Source: Streptomyces sp. LX-29
Lineage (GTDB): Bacteria > Actinomycetota > Actinomycetes > Streptomycetales > Streptomycetaceae
Reading direction: 5' to 3'
NCBI RefSeq assembly: GCF_029541745.1
Contig: NZ_CP089746.1
Coordinates: 1,922,001 to 1,986,000, forward strand
Length of the DNA stretch: 64,000 nucleotides
Numbering within the stretch: position 1 is the first letter of the stretch; every line of letters starts with the position of its first letter. Below the pieces are notes generated by a model that did not search any database, was not told the origin of the DNA, and saw only the letters and a program-made list of their open reading frames with translations. Shown piece by piece: positions 20,225 through 28,274 of the stretch. Made by a program: the position numbers and the translations under genes.

Positions 20225-22956
20225 GCCGTGCCGCTGACAAGGGGGTTGGCGATGGTGACGTAGACGGACTGGGTGTCGACGGGGCCGACGAGCTCGTCGA
20301 GGCCGCGCAGTCTGGTCAACATGTTCGCCTTGCAGCGCAGGACGGGGGTCTCCAGAAGGCGGGCCGGGAGCGTGGAGCGGAGCGCGGCGGGTCCGGTGGC
20401 GGCCTCGCCGAGGAAGCGGCGGAAGGCGGCGAGCAGGACGCGTTCGTCCGCCAGCCGCTGGGAGCCGAACGCACCCACCAGGCCGAGCACGTTGTTCACC
20501 CCCAGGTAGTAGGTGAACCGCTCGTCGGCGACCTCGTCGGACACGAAGGTGTCGCTGTCCCGGCCGATGCCGGGGAGCCTCCGGTCGAGTTCGGCACGGT
20601 GTGACTCGCGGAAGTAGTAACCCTGGTTGTCGCGGTAGCGGCCGCCCGCCGGCCACCCCTCGGGGTCCAGCAACACCAGCGTGTTCTGCTGGTGGGCTTC
20701 GAGGGCGACCCCGGCCTCGCCGTCCAGCCACAGCACGGGCCGTACGACGGCGTGGAGGTAGCGCAGGAACCACTCCGCGGAGACCGCGCCGAGGGGTCGA
20801 CCGGTGCGGGCGGCGAGCCGGGCGACGATCGAGGCGAGCCGGGAGTACGGCGCCGGCTGGCCCGGCCACGGCCGCGGCGCGGTCAGCCCGGCGACGCACA
20901 CCGCGTCGTCGGTGGGTCCGAACGGGTTGTGCCGGATGACGACGTCGAGGCCGGTGAGCGGGGCGCCGTCCGCCCCGTCGGCGCCGAGCCAGGCCGGGTC
21001 GCGCACGATGTCGAAGCCGGAGGGGCCGGACACGCCGGACGACCCCGGACCACCGGTCGGTCCCGGGCAGGCCGCCCGCCACTGCTCGGCGACGCCGCTG
21101 CGCAGCAGTCGGTGGACCTCGACGCCCCGGCGTAGTTCCTTACGGAGGTTCTCACGACGGGAGTTGGTGATGCGCACGCCCAGTGACAGCTTCAACATGG
21201 CCGGGGCGTCCGGCCGGTACACGGTACGAACCGAGGAGGTGGGGTGCCAGAACGGGCCGCCCTGACCGATGTCACGCAGCAGTCCGTCAGCGAACAGCGC
21301 GGCGATCGCGGGGCGGTGCCGGATCTCCCGCGCCTGCCAGGGATGCAGGGGTAGCGGCACCGCACCGCTCGGCAGCCCTTCGGAGAGGATCGCACCCGCC
21401 AGCCGGGCGGCGAGCCGCTCCGCCGGTACGGTGCGCCCGCGCTGGGTCCATGCCGAGTCGGCGGCGAGCAGGGAGCGATCGACGGCGATCCAGTGCAGCG
21501 GGAAGCTGCCGCGCAGCTCGGGTGAGTAGTGCCGCGCCTCCGCTTCGGAGAGCCCTTCCCGGCTCTTGGGGGTGGGGTGCAGCGGGTGGCCCAGGATCAG
21601 CGCCTGTTCGGAGTTGAGGAAGGAGCCGAGTTCGGGCGGGTCGGCCGGCGCGGCCCGCCGTTCCTTCAGAAACAGGGCGGTCCGCTGGATCGAGTCCGCG
21701 ACCCTGCCGACGAGTTCAGCGGCCTCTCCAACAGGTGCGGGACCGCCGTGGGGCTCGGGGTGCTCGGGGGCGGCCCCGACGGCACCACGGTCCCCCGCGG
21801 CTTCGCGCTCTCCCGTGACCTCGCGGCTCATCGCGCCTTCGGTGTTCCCCGTGGCTTCGCGGCACTTCGCGGCTTCGGTGTTTCCCGTGACCTCGCGGCT
21901 CATCGCGCCTTCGGTGTTCCCCCTGGCGTCGCGGCACTTCGCGGCTTCGGGCTCCCCCGCGACGTCGTGACACTTCGCGGCTTCGGGGTGCCGCTCGGCT
22001 CCAGGGGGCGCCTCGACGGGCACGGTGGGCGCTGCCGCGGCGCGCGTCGACGGTACGAGCGGCTCAGCGGACGGTCCGGCCGCATCGGGCGACGGCGCGC
22101 CCGCCCCGAGGGGCGGAGGGGCGGACTCGGCGACTCCGCTGCCCCCACCGGCCGCGCCGGCCCCGGCGGCGAGGTCGTCCCCACCGGCCGCGCCGACCCC
22201 GGCGGTGTACGCGGCCTCTCGGCCGAGCAGGGCGGCGAGGGTGATGGCGTCGACGGGCGGGGCGTTCTCGGGGGCGTGCTCCAGAGCGGCCCGGCCGAAG
22301 AGGTGCGCGCCGGTCGGCGACCAGTAGCGCACCAGAACCCGCACCGCACCGCCGCCGGCGGCGAGGGGGATCCGCAGGACGTCCGTCTCCGGTCGGGCGA
22401 GCCCCGTCTCGCGCACCCAGCAGCGAAGGAGGTTCTCCACCGCGGCCGCGTCCGCCGCGACCCGTGGATCGGGGTGCCCGAGCGGCTCCGGGTGGCGGCC
22501 GGGCACGCCGCCCTTCGGGGTCTGGGCGCCACCGCCGGCCTGGTGATCGTCGAGCGCGCGGCGGTTCTGCCGCGGCACCGTCGGCGTGGCCTCCCTGGAC
22601 GAGGTCGCCCCAGGCGCCGCCCCCGGCGGTGTGGCCGGGCCCGGGACGTACGGACCGGAGAGGCCCGGCGCGTGGGAGGCGCCGGGCGGGAAGGGGGTGT
22701 TGGGCTCTCCGGTCGGGGGCGCCGCGGCGGGCCGAGTCTCGGGTTCCGCCGCGGCCCGCCACGCGGTCGACGGGGCAGGGCGCGTGGTGCGGGGAATCAC
22801 CACGGGCCCCAGGGCCTCCGGAACGGCGGGCTCCGCGGCACCCCGATGCGCGTCCGTCGGAGCGGGCCGGGCGGCGTGGGGAATCACCACGGGCTCCGAG
22901 ACCTCTGGAACGGGCGGGGTCGGGGCTGGGCAGTCGGCCTCGGGGGTGTGCAGCAT
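20221..22956 (-). CDS. IucA/IucC family NIS siderophore synthetase (first copy) with repeats
   Basis: This is an NIS synthetase of 911 residues if it starts at the ATG at 22956 (MLHTPEADC); a GTG at 22974 is equally possible and neither has a strong ribosome site. The catalytic part is split by low-complexity sequence. Residues 1-125 are Pro/Ala-rich. A conserved block follows (VENLLRCWVRETG). Residues of about 260-400 are Ala/Gly/Pro-rich and include six 12-residue repeats. The remainder is a normal synthetase: PLHPWQAREIRHRPA, SSVRTVYRPDAPAMLKLSLG, NSRREN, LEAHQQNTLVLLDPEG and YRDNQGYYFRESH. Its stop overlaps the GNAT start. Active-site motifs look intact, so it is probably functional. Confidence 0.9.
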   Translation of the reverse strand: MLHTPEADCPAPTPPVPEVSEPVVIPHAARPAPTDAHRGAAEPAVPEALGPVVIPRTTRPAPSTAWRAAAEPETRPAAAPPTGEPNTPFPPGASHAPGLSGPYVPGPATPPGAAPGATSSREATPTVPRQNRRALDDHQAGGGAQTPKGGVPGRHPEPLGHPDPRVAADAAAVENLLRCWVRETGLARPETDVLRIPLAAGGGAVRVLVRYWSPTGAHLFGRAALEHAPENAPPVDAITLAALLGREAAYTAGVGAAGGDDLAAGAGAAGGGSGVAESAPPPLGAGAPSPDAAGPSAEPLVPSTRAAAAPTVPVEAPPGAERHPEAAKCHDVAGEPEAAKCRDARGNTEGAMSREVTGNTEAAKCREATGNTEGAMSREVTGEREAAGDRGAVGAAPEHPEPHGGPAPVGEAAELVGRVADSIQRTALFLKERRAAPADPPELGSFLNSEQALILGHPLHPTPKSREGLSEAEARHYSPELRGSFPLHWIAVDRSLLAADSAWTQRGRTVPAERLAARLAGAILSEGLPSGAVPLPLHPWQAREIRHRPAIAALFADGLLRDIGQGGPFWHPTSSVRTVYRPDAPAMLKLSLGVRITNSRRENLRKELRRGVEVHRLLRSGVAEQWRAACPGPTGGPGSSGVSGPSGFDIVRDPAWLGADGADGAPLTGLDVVIRHNPFGPTDDAVCVAGLTAPRPWPGQPAPYSRLASIVARLAARTGRPLGAVSAEWFLRYLHAVVRPVLWLDGEAGVALEAHQQNTLVLLDPEGWPAGGRYRDNQGYYFRESHRAELDRRLPGIGRDSDTFVSDEVADERFTYYLGVNNVLGLVGAFGSQRLADERVLLAAFRRFLGEAATGPAALRSTLPARLLETPVLRCKANMLTRLRGLDELVGPVDTQSVYVTIANPLVSGTA
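21775..21990 (-). repeat. Six in-frame 36-bp tandem repeats inside the NIS synthetase
   Basis: Six units of exactly 36 bases encode six 12-residue repeats. In order they are HPEAAKCHDVAG, EPEAAKCRDARG, NTEGAMSREVTG, NTEAAKCREATG, NTEGAMSREVTG and EREAAGDRGAVG. Units alternate between an AAKC form and a GAMS form, and the third and fifth are identical in protein. The array keeps the frame and lies in a linker, so copy number can change without breaking the enzyme. Confidence 0.9.
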
Positions 22957-23455
22957 GTCGTCTGTGGCGCACACCTCGCGACACTCACGCCGTGAACCGG
23001 GCGCCTCCCTCCTTCCACGGTGTGGGGGTGAACGGGCGGCCGTACGACGGCGCGCGCCCGTACGACGGTGAGCGGGCCCCCGGCGGCGGTCGGGCACCCC
23101 GCGGCGGTCGGGCACCCGGCCGCGGGCCGACGCACGAGGCCCGGCGGAGCCGGGGCGGCCCGCCGCGGTCCCCCGGCGGCCGGCCCCATCGCGCCGGCCG
23201 CGGGCGCGACCACACGCGCGGGCCGGACGGCAGCCGGGCGTGCGGCGAGGCGGCGGCCAGAGACGGCACGGGTCGCCCACCCGCGCAGGGCCACGACGGC
23301 CGAGCACGGGCGCGGGGGCATCCCACGGGCCAGGCCGCACCCGGGGACGCGGCGACGCACCGCCAGGGACCCGGCCGGCACCGCCAAGGCCCCGGCCGCC
23401 TGACGGATCCGGCGGAGGGCGTTGGGCGTGCGGCCGCGAGGGGCCGTCGGTGGGG
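22957..23455. other. Gap between aminotransferase and first NIS synthetase
   Basis: This 499-base stretch separates two genes that should be in one operon. The synthetase frame stays open to 23340 but the translated sequence there is Arg/Gly/Pro-rich and unlike any family. It includes a direct repeat around 23083-23115 (GCGGCGGTCGGGCACCC type). In related siderophore operons a decarboxylase gene sits at this place; nothing resembling one is present here. No iron box is visible. Confidence 0.5.
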
Positions 23456-24934
23456 TCACCGGGCGGGGCCCGGAAGCGGCGGGGCGAGCGGGGCGTGGGC
23501 GCGGGCGGCGTAGGACCGTTCGACCGCCTCGAGGGCGTCGGCCAGCCGGTCGAGGACCGCTTCGGCCTGCTCGTCGGTGAGGGTCAGCGGCGGCAGCAGC
23601 CGGACCACGCTGGAGTGCCGGCCGCCCAGCTCGACGATGAGGCCCCGGCCCAGGCACTCCTGTCGGACCGCGGCCGCGAGCGAGGGCGCGGGAGCGAGGG
23701 CGGAGGTCGGCGTGATCGCGGAGGTGGGACCGGGGGCGTGGGCCGGGGCGGCGGAGCCGGGGGCGAGGGCGGGCTCGATCGGTGCGGCGGCGCCCTCGGG
23801 GTCGACGAGCTCCAGGCCGAGCATGAGGCCCCGACCGCGGACGTCGCCGACGCAGGGGTGTCGGCGGGCCAGTTCGCGCAGCCGGGCCAGGATGCGGGCG
23901 CCGAGCGTGGCGGCCCGCTCGGCCAGCGCGTTCTCGCGGACGAAGGCGAGGGTGGCGGCGCCGGCGGCCATGGCGAGCTGGTTGCCGCGGAAGGTGCCCG
24001 CGTGGGCGCCCGGCGACCAGACGTCGAGGTCGTCGCGGTAGACGACGACGGCCAGCGGAAGGCTGCCGCCGATGGCTTTGGAGAGCACCATCACATCGGG
24101 GACGACGCCGCTGTGTTCCACGGCCCAGAAGGCGCCGGTGCGGCCGACGCCGGTCTGCACCTCGTCGGCGATGAGGGGGATCCCGCGCGCCGTGGTGATC
24201 TCCCGCATCCGGCGCAGCCAGCCGTCCGGGGCCGGGATGACACCGCCCTCGCCCTGCACCGGTTCGAGGATCATGCCGGCCGGGGCGGGCACGCCGCCCT
24301 TGTCGTCGTCGAGCACGCTCTCGGTCCACCGGGCCGCGAGCTCCGCGCCGCGATCCCCGCCGACCCCGAACGGGCAGCGGTAGTCGTACGGGAAGGGCAG
24401 TCGGGTCACGCTCACCGCGCGGGCGCCGCCGGACGCGGCCAGCGCTCCGGTCGTCATGCCGTGGTAGGCCCCGGTGAAGGCCAGCAACCCGTCGCGCCCG
24501 GTGGCGGTCCGCACCAGGGTGAGCGCCGCCTCGACGGCGTCGGTGCCGGCCGGGCCGCAGAACTGCACCCGTCCCCGCTCGGCGAGTTGGGGCGGGAGAG
24601 TGGCGAACAGCTCGTCCAGGAAGGCGTCCTTGACCGGCGTGGCGAGGTCCAGGACGTGCAGGGGAGCACCGGAGTCGAGCACGGAGCGGATGGCCTCCAG
24701 CACCACCGGGTGGTTGTGGCCGAGGGCCAACGTGCCGGCGCCGGAGAGACAGTCCAGATAGCGACGGCCGTCGGCACCCTCGATCGTCAGTCCCCGGGCC
24801 CGCACCGGGACGATGGGCAGCGAGCGGGCGTAGGTGCGGGCCGCCGACTCGCGCAGCGACTGGCGTCGCAGAATGCTCTGGATGCGTTCGTCCGCCGCGC
24901 ACTGCGCCGTCGGCGGGAGCTCGGTCACGGCCAT
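23456..24934 (-). CDS. Diaminobutyrate-2-oxoglutarate transaminase family protein
   Basis: This class III PLP aminotransferase probably makes L-2,4-diaminobutyrate from aspartate semialdehyde and glutamate, as RhbA does in rhizobactin synthesis. The 492-residue protein starts at the ATG at 24934, nine bases after AGGAGGG. Key parts are LDCLSGAGTLALGHNHP near residue 60, FCGPAGTDAVEAAL, AYHGMTTGALAASGG, IADEVQTGVGRTG and the PLP lysine in VLSKAIGGSLPLAVV. A linker of about 40 Ala/Pro-rich residues interrupts the C-terminal domain after LGLELVDPEG. It is the first gene of the siderophore operon and is divergent from the protease gene. Confidence 0.9.
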   Translation of the reverse strand: MAVTELPPTAQCAADERIQSILRRQSLRESAARTYARSLPIVPVRARGLTIEGADGRRYLDCLSGAGTLALGHNHPVVLEAIRSVLDSGAPLHVLDLATPVKDAFLDELFATLPPQLAERGRVQFCGPAGTDAVEAALTLVRTATGRDGLLAFTGAYHGMTTGALAASGGARAVSVTRLPFPYDYRCPFGVGGDRGAELAARWTESVLDDDKGGVPAPAGMILEPVQGEGGVIPAPDGWLRRMREITTARGIPLIADEVQTGVGRTGAFWAVEHSGVVPDVMVLSKAIGGSLPLAVVVYRDDLDVWSPGAHAGTFRGNQLAMAAGAATLAFVRENALAERAATLGARILARLRELARRHPCVGDVRGRGLMLGLELVDPEGAAAPIEPALAPGSAAPAHAPGPTSAITPTSALAPAPSLAAAVRQECLGRGLIVELGGRHSSVVRLLPPLTLTDEQAEAVLDRLADALEAVERSYAARAHAPLAPPLPGPAR

Positions 24935-25274
24935 GGGAGTCGGCCCTCCTGCTGCGGACTGCGTGCGAGCGCACGCCGGTCGACGGTCCCCCGTACGTAC
25001 CAACGACGCGCACAGCGGCAGATCACGGGCAAAAGGAAGATCCTTCTCCGTGGGAACCGGGGACCCGGGTACCGCCGTCGTAGGCGGCACCGGCATAGTG
25101 GGGGCTGCCGTCCCCGCCGAGTCGGAGACATGACAAATTCAGATCGAGTGCAGACCTGGTGTGGGCCCGGTCCACAGCTGACGCGGCCCCACCCGAGGGG
25201 ATCCGGATCGTTCTTCCGGATCGAAGCACTCCGAGCCCAGGACGTCTCAGAACATCTCAGGGGGAGTTCCACCC
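24935..25274. other. Divergent promoter region, aminotransferase and protease
   Basis: The 340 bases hold the start regions of both genes. The protease ribosome site (GGGGGAG) is at the right end. A relatively A/T-rich patch lies near 25130-25150 (ACATGACAAATTCAGATCGA), the most likely place for promoter elements. No match to the 19-bp actinobacterial iron box (TTAGGTTAGGCTAACCTAA type) is seen, although the siderophore operon should be iron-regulated. Confidence 0.5.
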
Positions 25275-26453
25275 ATGCCATCCATACGCCGTTCCGCGCT
25301 GGCTGCGGCCGCCATGGCCGCCGCACTGGCGCTGACCGCCACCGCGTGCGGCCCGGACGACGGCGGGGACGCCGGTCAGTCCAGCGCTCCCAGCCAGGGG
25401 TCGCAGGACATCGCCCTGCCCGATGACCTCAACATCGGGGACAAGCTGAAGGACCTGGGCATCGATCTCGACGAGTGGAAGAACGGCGCCTGGAACAAGT
25501 GGGACAAGGACGACTGGCTGCGTGAGGCCGGGGAGTTCATCAACCCCATCATCGAAGACCTCTGGAAGCCGGACCGGATGAAGGAGGCTCAGCAGCCCGA
25601 CAAGCCGGTCGACGAGGAGGACATCGACGGCGACCAGGGCGTCACCGACCCGGAGCCGACTCCGGTGACCGCCAAGCAGGTGTCCGCGCCGTTCAGCACC
25701 AAGGTGCCGGAGGCGGGCAAGGTCTTCTTCGACGGCCCCGAGGGCTCCATGGTCTGCTCGGCGACCGTGGTGAAGGACCCGGCGCACCCCGGCAAGTCCA
25801 ACCTGGTGTGGACCGCCGGCCACTGTGTCCACGCGGGTCAGGGCGGCGGCTGGTACAAGAACCTCGCCTTCGTCCCCTCGTACAACGACGCCGGCAAGTC
25901 GGCGGCCCAGCTGGAGAACGCGACCCGCGAGGAGCTCGCGCCCAAGGGCGTCTGGTGGGCCGACTGGGCCCAGACCTCCTCGCAGTGGATCGACAGCGGC
26001 GCGCAGGTCGGCGGCAAGGGCGCGCCCTACGACTTCGCGGTGCTGCACGTGAAGCCGGAGGCGGGCGCGGGCGGCAAGTCGCTGGAGGAGACGGTCGGCG
26101 GAGCGCTGCCCGTCGAGTTCAACGCCCCGGCGGTCAAGTCGATCGACAGCATCACGGGCACCGGCTACCCGGCCGCGCCGCCGTTCGACGGCCAGAAGAT
26201 GTTCCAGTGCGCGGACAAGCCGGGTCGCCTCTCGCTGCAGGCCGCGCAGCCGACGATGTACCGCATCGGCTGCACCATGACCGCGGGTTCCTCCGGCGGC
26301 GGCTGGGTCGCCACCGGCTCCGACGGCAAGCCCGCGCTGGTCTCCAACACCTCCATCGGCCCGTCCAACGCCACCTGGCTGGCCGGTCCGCACCTGGGTC
26401 CGGAGGCCAAGGGCGTCTACAACGCGGTGAGCAAGAAGTTCGCGGGCCAGTAG
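25275..26453 (+). CDS. Secreted trypsin-like serine protease, lipoprotein
   Basis: This 392-residue extracellular protease has a lipoprotein signal: a hydrophobic segment followed by the lipobox LTATAC with Cys at residue 25. Residues 26-145 are an acidic linker containing a Trp/Lys-rich part (LDEWKNGAWNKWDKDDW). The protease domain has the catalytic triad in order: WTAGHCVHAG (His), DFAVLHVKPE (Asp) and CTMTAGSSGGGWV (Ser). The fold is chymotrypsin-like, related to the V8/trypsin group. GGGGGAG precedes the ATG by eight bases. The substrate is unknown. Two perfect hairpins follow the gene. Confidence 0.92.
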   Translation: MPSIRRSALAAAAMAAALALTATACGPDDGGDAGQSSAPSQGSQDIALPDDLNIGDKLKDLGIDLDEWKNGAWNKWDKDDWLREAGEFINPIIEDLWKPDRMKEAQQPDKPVDEEDIDGDQGVTDPEPTPVTAKQVSAPFSTKVPEAGKVFFDGPEGSMVCSATVVKDPAHPGKSNLVWTAGHCVHAGQGGGWYKNLAFVPSYNDAGKSAAQLENATREELAPKGVWWADWAQTSSQWIDSGAQVGGKGAPYDFAVLHVKPEAGAGGKSLEETVGGALPVEFNAPAVKSIDSITGTGYPAAPPFDGQKMFQCADKPGRLSLQAAQPTMYRIGCTMTAGSSGGGWVATGSDGKPALVSNTSIGPSNATWLAGPHLGPEAKGVYNAVSKKFAGQ

Positions 26454-26462
26454 GTCCGCCGG

Positions 26463-26493
26463 GTGTGGGCGGCGCCGAGCGCGCCGCCCACAC
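26463..26493. terminator. Hairpin 1 after the protease gene
   Basis: GTGTGGGCGGCGC at 26463-26475 pairs perfectly with 26481-26493 around a 5-base loop, ten bases after the stop codon. Confidence 0.75.
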
Positions 26494-26497
26494 GGGC

Positions 26498-26531
26498 GAG
26501 GGCCCGCCCCCGTTCGCGGGGGCGGGCCCTC
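26498..26531. terminator. Hairpin 2, between protease and hflX
   Basis: GAGGGCCCGCCCCC and GGGGGCGGGCCCTC form a perfect 14-bp stem with loop GTTCGC. It lies between the convergent protease and hflX genes, so the pair of hairpins probably terminates transcription from both sides. Confidence 0.75.
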
Positions 26532-26582
26532 GTCGTATGACCGCGTGCCGCCGGGCACGCGAGGCGCGCGGACGCGCGCCGG

Positions 26583-28085
26583 CTATGCGGACGACGCGGA
26601 CGCCGGGACGTACGGCTGGAGCTCGGCCGCCAGCTCCTCGTGCACCCGTGCCTTGAGCAGCGTGCCCTCGGAGGTGTGCTCCTCGGAGAGGACCTCACCC
26701 TCGGCGTGGGCGCGCGAGATCAGGGCCCCGTGCGTGTACGGAACCAGCGCCTCGATGGCGACCTCGGGCCGCGGCAGCTCCGCGTCGAGGAGTGCGAGCA
26801 GCTCCTCGATGCCCTGGCCGGTACGGGCGGAGACCGCGATGGAGCGCTTCTCGACCCGCATGAGGCGCTGCAGCACCAGCGGATCGGCCGCGTCCGCCTT
26901 GTTGATCACCACGATCTCGGGCACCTCGACGGCGCCCACGTCGCGGATCACCTCGCGCACGGCGGCCAGCTGCTCCTCCGGCGTCGGGTGCGAGCCGTCC
27001 ACCACATGGAGGATCAGATCGGCGTCGCCGACCTCCTCCATGGTGGAGCGGAACGCCTCGACGAGGTGGTGCGGCAGATGGCGCACGAATCCGACGGTGT
27101 CCGCCAGCGTGTACAGCCGCCCGCTGGGGGTCTCGGCCCGGCGCACGGTCGGGTCGAGGGTGGCGAACAGCGCGTTCTCCACCAGGACGCCCGCGCCGGT
27201 CAGCCGGTTGAGCAGCGAGGACTTGCCCGCGTTGGTGTAGCCGGCGATGGCGACCGAGGGCACCTTGTTGCGCTTGCGCTCCTGCCGCTTGATGTCGCGG
27301 CCGGTCTTCATATCCGCGATCTCCCGGCGCATCTTCGCCATCTTCTCGCGGATGCGCCGACGGTCGGTCTCGATCTTGGTCTCACCGGGACCACGGGTGG
27401 CCATGCCGCCGCCCGAGGAGCCGGAGCCACCGCCACCCATCTGTCGGGACAGGGACTGACCCCAACCGCGCAGCCGCGGCAGCATGTACTGCATCTGCGC
27501 GAGCGAGACCTGGGCCTTACCCTCTCGGGACTTGGCGTGCTGGGCGAAGATGTCGAGGATCAGGGCGGTCCGGTCGACCACCTTCACCTTGACGACGTCC
27601 TCGAGGTGGATCAGCTGGCCGGGGCTGAGCTCACCGTCGCAGACCACGGTGTCGGCCCCGGACTCCAGCACGATGTCCCGCAGCTCCTGGGCCTTGCCGG
27701 AGCCGATGTAGGTGGCCGGGTCCGGCTTGTCGCGACGCTGGGTGACGCCGTCGAGCACGAGGGCGCCCGCGGTCTCCGCGAGCGCGGCCAGCTCGGCCAG
27801 CGAGTTCTCCGCGTCCTGGACGGTGCCCGAGGTCCAGACGCCGACCAGCACCACGCGCTCCAGGCGCAGCTGCCGGTACTCGACCTCGGTGATGTCCTCG
27901 AGCTCGGTGGAAAGACCCGCGACGCGCCGCAGCGCCGCACGGTCGGAGCGGTCGTGCTGATCGCCGTCGCGCTCCCCGTCGAGCTCATGACTCCAGGCGA
28001 CGTCCTCTTCCATCAGGGCGTCGGCCCGAAGGCTCTCGGCGAGGCGGAGGCGCTGCCGGTCCTGCGGAAGGGAAGAGAAGGTCAA
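26583..28085 (-). CDS. hflX: GTPase HflX
   Basis: HflX is a ribosome-associated GTPase that splits stalled 70S ribosomes under stress. The N-terminal HflX domain includes VLVGVWTSGTVQDAENSL, DGVTQRRDKPDPATYIGSGK and VVCDGELSPGQL. A helical linker carries the Gly-rich MGGGGSGSSGGG and RGPGETKIETDRRR. The G domain has GYTNAGKSSLLNRLTG (G1), ADTVGFVRHLP (G3) and VINKADAAD (G4). I start at the TTG at 28085 because AAGGA lies about six bases upstream, giving 500 residues; a GTG at 28115 and an ATG at 28196 are alternatives. It stands alone in its transcript as far as can be seen. Confidence 0.95.
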   Translation of the reverse strand: MTFSSLPQDRQRLRLAESLRADALMEEDVAWSHELDGERDGDQHDRSDRAALRRVAGLSTELEDITEVEYRQLRLERVVLVGVWTSGTVQDAENSLAELAALAETAGALVLDGVTQRRDKPDPATYIGSGKAQELRDIVLESGADTVVCDGELSPGQLIHLEDVVKVKVVDRTALILDIFAQHAKSREGKAQVSLAQMQYMLPRLRGWGQSLSRQMGGGGSGSSGGGMATRGPGETKIETDRRRIREKMAKMRREIADMKTGRDIKRQERKRNKVPSVAIAGYTNAGKSSLLNRLTGAGVLVENALFATLDPTVRRAETPSGRLYTLADTVGFVRHLPHHLVEAFRSTMEEVGDADLILHVVDGSHPTPEEQLAAVREVIRDVGAVEVPEIVVINKADAADPLVLQRLMRVEKRSIAVSARTGQGIEELLALLDAELPRPEVAIEALVPYTHGALISRAHAEGEVLSEEHTSEGTLLKARVHEELAAELQPYVPASASSA

Positions 28086-28274
28086 TGCGATCCTTACGTC
28101 GTTGGTCGATGTCACTGTCCACAACGATCGGCACGGCCAGAGCATTCCCCGGCGTCGGCCGCGTCGTCGACCCCTTGATGGTCGCACGACCGCCACGGTG
28201 GGTCACTCGGGTTTTCCTCCGAGTCTCGCCCCCGGCACCGGCTTCCTCCCGCCGTCCCGGTCCCTCCCGGCGAC

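Noticed and set aside
22957..23340. N-terminal extension of the first NIS synthetase
   Set aside because: The translated sequence is Arg/Gly/Pro-rich, has no ribosome site, and does not resemble the family or a decarboxylase.
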